A stretch of 64,000 bases of DNA from Synchiropus splendidus (taxonomy: Eukaryota > Chordata > Actinopteri > Syngnathiformes > Callionymidae). The stretch is from the NCBI RefSeq assembly GCF_027744825.2, contig NC_071345.1, positions 8,453,501 to 8,517,500 on the forward strand, in the 5' to 3' direction. The position numbers and the translations under genes are program-made. The first letter of the stretch is position 1, and each line of letters begins with the position of its first letter. Below are positions 23,401 through 40,440 of the stretch, piece by piece. Under the pieces are notes generated by a model. That model was not told the DNA's origin. It did not search any database and worked only from the letters and a program-made list of their open reading frames with translations.

Positions 23401-26400
23401 AGAGACTAGAAACTCACTAATAATCTGGAAGAAGAGATGTAAAAGGATGAAATAGTTGACAGATAGTACATAGTTTTAACACGAATGGGTTTACCTCTGT
23501 GAAAGGAAACTGAGAGTTCGCCAGTGTTTTCCTACAGAGAGAAAAAGGTACAACAAATGAATAGAATTATGTATCACTAGTGATGTAGTTCATTTAGTTG
23601 TTCATCATTTCCATATTATTGAGACACGCAATGCTTAATATTTGTGAGCGTTATAAGTTTACATATAATTTCTACTTTTGTCTTATATATCTGAACTGCA
23701 GTTATTGGTTTATTTAGAAGCATATACCACCAAAAGGAAGTCATTTGTAAGAGACTTGGTGTAGAATAGAATTCCTCCGCTCAGCCAGTCTTCTTCTAAA
23801 AATATATCCATAGTTTTGGATCTGTAACTGGTCAAAGCAGCGACTCAGCGCAGAGCTGCTCCACAACAATATTGGTGCAGCTTCAAGGGAAATTATCACC
23901 GACTTGTTGATCTCCAGATAGCTCTGTGAGAGCTGGCTGATATGAAAGGGAATTTTAAATCAAGATAAAACAGTGACACTGATAATCCCTGCTGATAGTG
24001 GTTGTAAACAAATACTCATTATGCATGTATTTGAAGAGCGTAAGCAGGTGAGAAATACAAGATAAATATGGAGATGAATTAAATCTGATATCTAAACAAA
24101 GGAGCAAAGATTTAAAACAACACACAAAAGGTTCCAATAAACCAAACAGATTAGAACATTACAAACCAAATAAACCTAATCCCCAATTGACAGATTGTTT
24201 TTTGTTTTTTTTTGTAGGACTACAAGGTATTAAAGAGAGTTCAGTCGTACTTTCTGACAACAGCCTCCACAGAAGAGGCCTGTCGGGTCTGTTCATGTCT
24301 GTGCCAGTCACATGGACACTCGTAGTTAAAGTCTTGAGGCTGACAAAAGCGACTGCTGTCACACAGAAGGCAGCCTCTGCGTTCATGCACCTTCAAAGAG
24401 CCTTGAAATAAAGTGAAGAAAGAAGAAATTGATACACAAACTGTATAAACATATGTAGAAAATGCCTCAAATGTGGCTTTTTTCTCACCGTTTATCTGAC
24501 TACCGAAGGTGAAAAAGCGAAACGGTACTCACCAGGATGTCGACAAATGTGGCAGTGAGGAACCTTCTTCACAACGACCTCAGAGACAACAGCGTTCTCC
24601 TCCTTCCACCGTGAGAGCCTGAGTGACCACAGGAAGTTTCAGCCAGTAATCTTCCCTTGTTTTTGTTTCAATAAATAATATCACAGTTTCTACCTTTCCA
24701 GGAGGGTTTCTTCTTTAAGGCTTTGGATGAGCTTGAGAGCAAGCTCTTTGCCAACCCCAGGTATTCCCTATATTAAAGACAAAAAATGAGCAATTGTATT
24801 CATTAAAGACAGGGTTTCTAACATCTAATCTTACTTTGGGGATGTAATCACAACCAAGCAGAATTGCTAGGCCAACAAGATTCTCTCTGCTGAGATGGAG
24901 CTCAGTCTGGACCTGAGACGTTCTATAGCACTCCACCTGAGGGTCCTGCAGGGGATACACACAGTTACATAAATATGCATAAATAATTCTGCCTTTTGAT
25001 GCTTGTTTTTTTTTTATATGATTAAATAAATGCACAAGATTTTCTGTTATTACTTCTACTACATCCAAGCCAAGCACCATTCATGCTAAATAGCCAGTAG
25101 ATATGTTGCAGTTTATGACAGATTATTATTATGGTAGATTTTGCTCTAAAGAAGCATACCTTAGAGTTCATGTTGAAGTTTCTGTAGACAGTTCGGGCAC
25201 CGTACAGGAACACATCTCCATCGTTGGTGATACAACCATCCACCAGTCTCTGTGAGTCCAGGTAGGCACACATGGCCTCTGCCTCACCTGCTGCCCTCAC
25301 CCACGGGACACCCATGTAGTCCAACATCTCTGCACACTACAAGTGATAGCTCCTTTAACTAGATTAAAAATGCATTAACAGTCGCCTCAGGATATTGAAA
25401 TACAACTGGCTCATGCGTACATACGTCACTCCAGAAAAGCTCAATAGATTCAATGGGCATATTCCTGATTTATGTTTTAAATGTGGTCAACATAAGGGGA
25501 CTTTATTTCATTGTGTCTGGCAATGTGCCAACATTAATAAGTTCTGGTTTGATCAAATCAAATGTAAGATTGAAGAGATCCTATGAACACAAACCAAATT
25601 TGATGCTTGTTTGTTTTTATTGGGTATTTATTCTGCAGGAAATAACTATACCAAATGTCAACGGATATGTATGGATCTTTGTTTTTCGGAAACAAAGTGC
25701 ATGATAGCACTGAAGTGGAAATGTGTAAAGTATTCAAGTATTCAAAACTGGTTAACTGAACTGAGCTCCTGTGCGGCCATGGAAAAGATGTCTTTTTTGA
25801 TCCAAGGGAAAGAAAGAGTTTTCAAAAGGATCTGGGGTTCATTTCTTGAATATCTCAAGCATAGAAATCTGGACTAATGTGGACTGATGTTAAGAGATCC
25901 TCTTGCCTTTGCAACTTGATGCTTGTTATATGCAGTGATATATAGACCGACATTGGACTTTAAGTGAACAAACGATTGTTATTTAGTGTTTTTGTTTTTT
26001 ATTTTATTTTAATTCTGTATTTTCTTTTCTTTTTTTATTGTATCCACTCTGGGTTTTTTGTAAATAGGTTATATAAATAATAGTTGGGTTTTTTTGTCAC
26101 ACAGCCGAGATCTTGATGGTGCATGTGCATTTATATTATTATTATTATTGTGGCTGATACAAATGAATAAAAATATTGGGTGAAAAATGCATGAATACAG
26201 ACCTTATCAGACTAATGGATTGACATTGCAGTTTATAAATACGAAAAATACGACGGCACTGGTTTATCATATTAACGCAAAAAATGAATTATCTCCTTAG
26301 AAATATATAGATTGAACACAACTTAATTGTCACGTGATAGTCACCAACCTCTCTCAGTATGGCGTTAAAGCGCCCCCTGCCGGTGTTTGTAGTGTATCTC

Positions 26401-26806
26401 GGAGCAGGCGTCTTCTTCGAGCCTGCGAATCTGCTCTGTGTTCTCTTCTTCATCGTTTCTGCTTTTAGTTTTGGAGCGTCTCCTTCCATAACAAAGACCA
26501 GCTTCACACCCATAAGTGTGAGGCTCGACACCCTGAAAAATAAATTCCTGCAACCGACACAGGACCGTGACAATTCATGGACGTATATTGAGAGCGGAAT
26601 ACACATGTGCTAGGAACTCGAGGGACTATAGTGGGACGGTCCTACCTCAGGTGTGGCTTGGTTACGCGACCCATCATTGCCTGGACGTGCTGGGCTTCAC
26701 AGACCCACAAGCTCAGGTCGACCGCCAGCGTCTTTCCACATAAGCTGTATAGCGGGACTGATTCCCGAACCGGCTCCAGAATCGACCAGAGATCGTGCAC
26801 GCCCAT
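20441..26806 (-). CDS. gen1: GEN1 Holliday junction 5' flap endonuclease (complete)
   Basis: GEN1 is the nuclear XPG/Rad2-family resolvase that cuts Holliday junctions symmetrically. Thirteen coding exons join in frame: 26646-26806, 26349-26547, 25160-25336, 24835-24945, 24694-24767, 24533-24618, 24251-24401, 23495-23531, 23344-23424, 23149-23279, 23006-23067, 22034-22183 and 20441-21549, giving 842 residues (human 908). The XPG N region begins MGVHDLWSILEPV. Metal-binding acidic residues are all present: D30, E75, E138, E140, D159, D161 and D212. Exon 6 carries the HCHICRHPG cysteine/histidine motif. Exons 10-12 cover the chromodomain region (FEVVWTTPDHY). The C-terminus ends SPLPLAERLRLRFQK, matching the family. 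Intron 11 uses a GC donor (CCAG|GCAAGT). Intron 2 holds an antisense L1. Confidence 0.94.
25376..26182 (+). mobile_element. 5'-truncated L1-like retrotransposon in gen1 intron 2
   Basis: This 807-bp insertion lies antisense to gen1. It is flanked by a perfect 10-bp direct repeat, AAAAATGCAT, at 25366-25375 and 26183-26192, read as the target-site duplication. The left part encodes the end of an L1-type ORF2, including PDLCFKCGQHKGTLFHCVW and then, in a second frame, WLTELSSCAAMEK, so it is frameshifted near 25,600 and cannot work. The right part is an AT-rich 3' UTR with AATAAA close to the end. The 5' truncation is typical of target-primed reverse transcription. Confidence 0.85.
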
Positions 26807-26881
26807 GATTGCTCACATTAAACGATTGCTTATTTAGTCTAAAATTCAGAGTCACAGTCGGCACAAAGCGGAACAAACGAT

Positions 26882-26900
26882 TTCAAACGACGGCGCCAAA
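26882..26900 (-). promoter_or_regulatory. gen1: E2F/CDE-CHR tandem element of the gen1 promoter
   Basis: On the minus strand TTTGGCGCC (26892-26900), an exact E2F/CDE-type site, is followed after exactly four bases by TTTGAA (26882-26887), the canonical CHR. The pair sits 76-94 nt upstream of the gen1 ATG. CDE and CHR with a 4-nt spacer is the known arrangement bound by the DREAM and MMB complexes in late cell-cycle promoters. Confidence 0.65.
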
Positions 26901-27149
26901 AAGGCTGCGTTCCAAACAGCTTTTTCTGCTCACTTTTCTGCCTTCTACTGATTAAATTTTCATCTAAATAACTCGTGGAAGTAAACGCGCGAGTAAGTAA
27001 GTACAATATTTAATCTGAAAATATTACAAATATATTCCAAACTGTATGAAGAATCGAAAACAACTGAACAAAACTTGTATCTTAAGCAACATTGAACGTA
27101 GCCATGTTGTCCTCGTGATGATGTCATATTCATGCGCCAGCAAATAGTC

Positions 27150-27163
27150 GTTGCTATGGTAAC
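27150..27163 (+). promoter_or_regulatory. ppil6: RFX X-box near the ppil6 first exon
   Basis: GTTGCTATGGTAAC is a near-perfect imperfect palindrome of the RFX X-box type. It lies about 28 nt before the donor CAG|GTGAGT at 27191/27192, which probably ends the ppil6 non-coding first exon. RFX factors control ciliary genes. Confidence 0.6.
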
Positions 27164-27164
27164 C

Positions 27165-27816
27165 AGATGTGTTGTCAGACTGCGTTGCCAGGTGAGTTTA
27201 CAAACGTGTCAAGAACTATTCACACGCGAAGACTGACCTTCAGAGTTTCGACGTCGAAACAAGCCGTTTACCTTTTGTGCTTCGATAACCTGCTCCACTC
27301 TGTATTCGTAGAGGCTTATTAGTGGAACTATTTTGATCGTCTTTACTCGTCTTTTTCCTCGTTTTCAAGTGACAATCACTCACTTGCTAGGGAATATTGG
27401 GACATGCAAACTAGGTGACTTATGTTCAGTCAGGTTCTGTCAGCCTTTACACTGGTAAATATCCAACCTTGTTGTATTATGTAAATGACACACTCTGGAA
27501 AGAGGCTGTTTGTATTTTATTAACAAAACCGGCTTGGGATGGTGTCAAGAACTGAACATTGCAGTACAGTATAACAACATTTGGCGACCCTTTTCTTTCT
27601 GGTTCTCGTCTGAACCTGTACTATGTATGAAGATGTAAACTTTGCAATCGTTTTGACAGAGAAATAACAGAAAAACGATTTCATTAATAGGTCTCATTTA
27701 CGAGATAAAAGTCAACGTATTTCAAGATTAAAGGAGCATCACAACCAGCACGACCTAACTGGACTATATATACTTCAACTCTACAGGTGACTAGAGGAGA
27801 ACCTTGATTGAAGAAA
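27165..27816 (+). other. ppil6: ppil6 5' untranslated exon and first intron
   Basis: A consensus donor (CCAG|GTGAGT) ends a likely untranslated exon at 27,191. An acceptor (CAACTCTACAG) opens the next exon at 27,787, 30 nt before the ATG. Between them is AT-rich intron with no coding signal. The transcription start is not defined. Confidence 0.5.
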
Positions 27817-29536
27817 ATGCACGCAAAATACCATTTAGAAATAACAGGCTTAATTAAAGAGTTCACTTTCGCTGTTGCCAAAAGCATCTCACAGGTAATG
27901 CACTATTTTTATTCAAATTACATGACAGGAAATCAGCTGTTGCTGATGGTACTTCATTTGTTGCTCCACTAGGATCTCTATAAACAGTTTGGAGAGGACT
28001 TTTTGGCTCCAACCATTCGACCTCTGCTTGAATTTGCCTGGCACACCTTTCTGGATGAAACCAGACGGGTGAGGATCAACAGGGTGCAAACCAATTGAAC
28101 TCTTCATTGTTAGCGCCAGCTTTTAATCTGTCTTCATTGGGAACATTCTGTTCCTTTTCATGTGGCGGTGACTCAAAGCATACATGAATCACTCTGTACT
28201 GCACGACTATATTGTATTTTAAGGCACTGCGTGGACAAGTGATGCAGTACTCCAGCAGCGTCATGTGCTTTGTGAACGGCCAACTTCTTGGAAACGAGGT
28301 CGAGCTCTCCAACTGGGCCAAGGCGGAATGGCGCTTCACTCTCAGCCAGCCGTTTGCTTTCTATAAAGATTTGGCCGAGAAGTCCTACATAAAACACCTA
28401 CGGGAGACTAAGGCAAGTCGCCAACACGCTCTCATCGTCATTTGCTTGGATGTATGAAAAAAGCCATGTCATGTCATATTTGCAGAATTTTGAATGTATT
28501 TATGACTGTCGAAGGTCAGAGCTTGAACCCAAGTACGGAGTCAAATGCCTCTTCATCGTGGGGTATCTTTTTTAACAGGGGCTTAATCACTGAATGTTGT
28601 TTAGTATTGTTATAAATAACAATAATACATTTGAGGTGTACTATCTCTTGTTAAATGAAATATTTTATGTTTTGTGTCTCAGCATTCATTTGTTTTCATG
28701 GACATTGAGATCAATGGAGAGCCCGCTGGGAGGCTATTATTCGAGGTGAAGATGTGACATTATCAGTCAAGTTTTCATCTACATGTGCTTTGACTTCCAA
28801 CTCAGACCGACTGAGACTCCGTCTCTTTGCCTCACTTGCTCTGTTTTGCAGCTGTTCAATGAAGCATGCCCAAAAACAATAAAGAACTTTGAAGCCCTAT
28901 GTACCGGGGAAGAAGGTCTGTCCCCTGCTGGATGGTCACTTTGCTACAAGGGCACCATGTTTCATCGCATAGTGCCAAATGGTTGGCTGCAAGGTGGAGG
29001 TATGATTTTGAGCAACCTTGCAACGTGGGTGCCATACTCATTGCTAATTGCTAAATAATAATATTACTTTTTCTTTCATCCAATCACACAGATATTTCTC
29101 CCACAAGGAGAGGCGATGGTGGGACTTCAATTTACGGAGAAACATTTGAAGGTAATGACCACTGCTCACTGTAATTACTCAAGTGACTCTGTTCATGATC
29201 ACATTACCTTTTGCTTGCAGACGAGTGTTTCGCTATCACACACTCAAGGCGAGGGATTCTGGGAATGGCTAATAAAGGACCTCACAGCAACGGATCACAG
29301 TTCTATATCACTCTGCAGTCCACACCTTGGATGGACAGGAAATATGTTGCCTTTGGGTCTGTATCTGTTGTGCACTGCTTTTCAGTGTGAGGCCTGTTCA
29401 ATAAACTTTCTTGGTATTTTTCAGTCAAGCAGTTGAAGGAGTCGACGTTCTCAGGAAATTAGAAGAGACGCCGACATGCAACCAGAGGCCGAAGATTGAA
29501 TGCAGAATTGTGGACTGCGGGAAATTCACTGTATAA
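27817..29536 (+). CDS. ppil6: Peptidyl-prolyl isomerase-like 6 (complete)
   Basis: Eight coding exons join in frame: 27817-27894, 27973-28068, 28224-28412, 28683-28745, 28852-28999, 29092-29151, 29221-29356 and 29425-29536, giving 293 residues (human 311). Residues 1-121 form the PPIL6-specific N-terminal part (YSSSVMCFVNGQLLG). Residues 122-293 form the cyclophilin domain, with NGSQFYITLQ and VAFG motifs. Compared with cyclophilin A the catalytic Arg (R181) and Gln (Q189) remain, but F60, M61, F113 and H126 positions carry Gly, Trp, Tyr and Tyr, so isomerase activity may be weak; human PPIL6 shows similar changes. Intron 3 uses a GC donor (AAG|GCAAGT). An in-frame stop just upstream fixes the start. 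Next gene in the same direction is cd164, as in human 6q21. Confidence 0.92.
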
Positions 29537-29711
29537 TGTGTATTGGAATTCCGTTTTTTAAACATGATGTTTCAATCATTGAGAGCAGTAGTCTCTTCAC
29601 TTCTTCATTCATCTTTGGCGAACTCCTAAGATGCCAAATTCTGAATTAAATAGCCAAGGCTGGTCTTTCTGTATCATCTGTACTCAAATGGAATTACTGT
29701 GTTTATTGGAG

Positions 29712-29717
29712 AATAAA
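29712..29717 (+). terminator. ppil6: ppil6 polyadenylation signal AATAAA
   Basis: A canonical AATAAA followed by an A-rich stretch lies about 180 nt past the ppil6 stop. Confidence 0.6.
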
Positions 29718-29808
29718 AAAAGAAAAGACAACCATTGCTCAGAAGGAAAGACATAATGCTATACTGTCTTAGAGCCATCTCATGTTTGCTTTTTATTCAA
29801 CCTGTATA

Positions 29809-29880
29809 CAGGCATGTGCAAAGTGCAGTCCGGGGGCCACATGCCGCCCTTCAACTGATTTGTGTGGCCATCATGAGGTC
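29809..29880. mobile_element. Remnant of a hAT-type repeat end
   Basis: The stretch CAGGCATGTGCAAAGTGCAG followed by CCGGGGGCCACATGCCGCCC resembles the widespread terminal sequence CAGGGGTGGGCAAACT...GGCCACATGCGGCCC of hAT-type non-autonomous elements. The other end is not recognisable. Confidence 0.4.
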
Positions 29881-31232
29881 AGAGAAAAAAAATACAATAC
29901 TGGCTTTATTTATCATTCAAGACAATTTGAATAGTAAATATAACGGATTGGCTATTTTTTTTAGGTCTTTATTTTTCAGTTTTCTGTCAATTTAATTCAA
30001 TTTATTTCTATAATATATATTTCTTGTATCTCAAAATAACAATGATGAGTAGAAAACAGTCGATTTATGTTACCGACATATATACTGCTTAAAAAGATCT
30101 TGTCATATTTATGATTAATAATGACTTTTTTTTTACACACACACAGTATACTGTATGGAGTATATTGTATATTTACAGTATAGTGTATATACTGTGCATT
30201 TACATTTTTTAGTGTACATTTTTGTTCTATTCCCTCTATGTTTTGTAATATTTTAGCAACGGAATTTAAGCACATTTTCATTTTAATTTTTTTTAAACAC
30301 TTTTTCTTTCGCACTTCTGTCTTTTGGCTTGACGACCCCTCAAAACAGTCACGGCATATAGTGTAGCCCCTGTGGAATTCATTGTCGATACCCAGTTTAG
30401 TTTTCAATGAACCACAGATACAAAAACAAAGAGAGGCATAGGCACAAAAGTGAATGAGAGTAAATGTTGACGAGAATATAATAAACACAAAATGTACAAA
30501 CGTGTGGTGAGTAAGCCATTAAAAGCAGGTGTCTTGTGCTGCAGGTAGAAGAGATGTTTTACATGAGGAGAATGTTTAACAACACCTTCATAGACACCGT
30601 AGTGTGTGATAAAAAAAGAGCACACAAACAAGCGAGTTTGGAAACATATCCAACAGGCTGCCATAAAGAGGCTAGCTGCTCCGGAAGGACTATGGGTGAA
30701 ACATGTAAATATTATAAAGCATTTAAAAAAATAAGATATCAAGTATTTTTGCTGAATCATTTACTTATTTTGAAGGACAAAAAAAATACTAAAATGAAGC
30801 ATAAAATGAGCATTACTCATTAAAATAATTACATTTAACATTCTGATTTTATTTAGTTGCTATGAAAGAAGACAAATAAAAGAAAATAAAGACTAAAGAG
30901 TGATATTTACAATTCAAATTATAATGAATTATTATTAAGTACATTTTCTTTCGTAGTTTCGTAGTCATGAATTAACGACTAGTCTGGTCTAATACATAAC
31001 AGATAGATCGCTCTAATCTAATCTAGTTTCCCCTTTTGAATTTATCTCCAACTCTTGGCCGTAATCTTAAATTTCAAGGCATGACTGATCGGTTACGAAC
31101 AGTGATGTTAACGGGATTCTATCTCTTTTGTTTTCCTGGTTAATCCGGGTGAGTGGCGAGGGGGGTCGTGGATGAGATGCTGCCCAGGAGGAGCTGAAAG
31201 TGAAACTGCCTACTCTATGCCTGCGTCACTGC
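29881..31232. other. Spacer between ppil6 and cd164
   Basis: AT-rich sequence with no supported exon. Around 30,130-30,200 lies a run of overlapping short palindromes (GTATACTGTAT, GTATATTGTATAT, GTATATACTGTGC) that could fold into hairpins. Minus-strand open frames at 29,997-30,488 and 30,404-30,760 look like chance products of AT-rich DNA. The last few hundred bases should be cd164 promoter. Confidence 0.4.
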
Positions 31233-31265
31233 TGTGTGTGTGTGTGTGTGTGTGTGCGCGTGTGT
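31233..31265. repeat. (TG)n microsatellite upstream of cd164
   Basis: About 13 TG units ending in TGCGCG lie 184-216 nt upstream of the cd164 ATG, in the promoter or 5' UTR. Confidence 0.9.
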
Positions 31266-31448
31266 CTTCCTCCTCCCAGTAAAATAGTGCCACATGACCT
31301 GTCAAGTCGGAAGTAGCGAGTCATCGAGCAGCGGCGCAACGCAACGCAAGGGAGCAGCCAAATCACCGTCCTCTTATATTCGACCTGCTTTTTTACCTCC
31401 ACGGTGTCGTCTTTCTCGGCTGAGGACGGAAGATAACAACGCTCGGAC

Positions 31449-38145
<6,697 letters not shown>

Positions 38146-40440
38146 GCTCCCAAGCCCAACAAGACCCCGTCTGTAGAGTTGTGGCTCCACTCATCACCAA
38201 GGACTCAAACTGCTGTTCCCTGCAAGTTTCCTCGACGCTTCTCTTTCTGCCATGTAATGCTTCTGGCCAGAATTGTACTAAATACCCATGAGAACCTGTG
38301 TAGACAACACTCACATTGACAGACTTCTGTAGCTAGATTATCCTGCTCTAGATTGGTCCACCGCCTCTTCATTCTCCAAAGAGGTCCTTTACAACCTTTG
38401 CTCTGTCTCAAGTCTGGCTGTGACATTTCCTCACTAGGTAACATCTCTGAATACAGCTCACGAATGTGATGGCAGTATTGTTTAGGACGCCATCACTAGT
38501 TATCCTGTACATCGTGAAATACCAAACATCAACAAATTTCAGTCTGAAAACTATCTAGTCAGTTGTGGTGAATTTGTCTGTGTGACATGAACTTTGACTC
38601 CAAGTTGGACAGAGTAGAAACCTACACAAATGCCAATTCACGTTGCCCAGTTTTGATCCTCAGCTCTTATTGAGATCATTTCCCGGCAGATAAATGGATT
38701 AGGAAGTAATAATTTTTTTCTTTAGTTTATATGGAACCTTTTTGGGATAGCGGCGTAAACAGTGATAGCTGTCAAGTGCCTTTTCGACGTCCGGGTTTAG
38801 ATTTGAGGATTTTGATTGTTTTCTCGCTCGTAGAAAGGTAGCATCCCAGCTGGACTGAAGATTGTTGAAGAAAACAAGCGATAGAAGTCTATGAAGATTT
38901 GATGGTGCGTTCTAGATTTCAGTGTACATACTCGCCTCACCTCACTGTTTGCTTTGATGGGGACGTCCGCTTCTGTCCTCACCTTGGTTTTTCCAACCAC
39001 GTTCTTGAGTGACTCAAAGAGCTAGTTGAATTGTTGACAACCCGATTCTCACTGAAACCAGTTCAGCATGCGGCCTTTGCATAGCTTTGTAAATATTCCT
39101 CAGTTTTATAGGAGACATTTGAGCCAATCTAGTTGTGCCACAGAGCGTTTCCTGATTAGTAACTGAGCATGAATGAGAGTTTAGAGTGCCACCGCTGAAC
39201 GTGAATGTTTGGTTGGGGTTCGCACAAAAACGTGGCAGTTGATCAGTATGGTTGCAATGGAGTGTATATGAGAGTAAGTCTGGTGGTTCAGTTGATACAG
39301 GGGGCGGCGTTCATTGCAGCAGCATGTTGGACTGGCTATTTAGACATAAACCGGCTTGACTCAACTTTGTTTGGCAACTACTGGCCAACATGTTTTTGTG
39401 ACAGAACCACCGTGTTGCCGCCGCACACACGCGCGCCTCTGGGAGTGTGTAACCAGCTTGTGTCCTGCTAGCTTGCTGCTACTTTTGAATTGTCTTTTTC
39501 TCCTTTATGGAGATCATTTATAATTGTTTTTTTTCTGCATTTTACCTTTGAAAAGGCTAAATGAAGGAATCTTGATGCTTGTTTTCATAATTGCATGATG
39601 GATGTGTGAAGCCTAACAGTCTAGTTATCTAAAGAAACCACTTGATTGTTTGCGATTCCTCCATGTGGCATGGGAATCAAAGAGATCTCTTATGTAAATG
39701 TCTCAGCCCAATCCGAGCTTGTTTATTGTCAGCTTGCACGATGACAAGATTTGAAGCTTCTGCTGCTCACCGCCAACACGCCTTCTTTGGTTAGGCTACA
39801 GCCCAAAGACCCAGCTGCTGCACGTCCACGTCTGCGCCCTCGCCTCTTCACCTCAACATTTGCTCACAGTTGTCGGCACAAGTGTCGAATCCCGCCAGCC
39901 ACATTCCTCGACATCGCGCTGCCGACTTTATGTCATAACATCAACTGTCCCTATAGATTCCAGGATTGATGTTGGTTGTCTCATCCCTGAAAAAAGTGCC
40001 TTATTTAGTTTCTATACTCTTCCATTGAACACATGTTAACAACGCTTATGGTCCCACCTCACTATGATGCTTGGCTCCTCTCATCGCTCAAGCTTTCCGT
40101 GGCCTACACTTCCCTCAGGCGATTGTTTCATTGGAATACCTCCGACTCAGAGGCACGATTGAATTACAGGTCAGCTGTTTCAGTGGCACAGACGACTCAT
40201 GTTCTCCGCTTCAATCGGCCTTTGTAACAAATGCATGTTTAAGTTTCAATTTGTTCTTTTGATTCTTCATCCGCACATGCGCTTGTTGGGCTAGTAGGTA
40301 ACATTGTTGGCTTGGCTCTCCCTCACCCATCACACCACTGCCTTCTGAAATGTCTCATCGTTCTGACTTTTTTTTTTCTTTTCTTCCCGGCGTTGCATTC
40401 AGTTTCCCAAAAAAACAATAAAGTTTAAATATTGTTGATG
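38146..40440 (+). other. cd164: cd164 3' UTR with AATAAA at 40,417-40,422
   Basis: From the stop to the AATAAA at 40,417-40,422 is about 2.3 kb without another gene. Human CD164 also has a long 3' UTR. The open frames inside (for example 39,205-39,471) are unremarkable. Earlier minor signals may exist, so the exact end is inference. Confidence 0.55.

Noticed and set aside
26366..26384. CTCF-like AGCGCCCCCTGCCGG in gen1 exon 2
   Set aside because: It lies in coding sequence that is constrained by the conserved protein, so the match is probably incidental.
28413..28451. Use of the GT donor at 28,452 as the main end of ppil6 exon 3
   Set aside because: It would insert 13 residues that break the conserved ETK-HSFVF join; kept only as a possible alternative site.
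29997..30488. 163-codon minus-strand open frame
   Set aside because: Composition (Ile/Tyr/Lys/Cys-rich) follows the AT-rich DNA and it overlaps palindromic sequence; no homology recognised.
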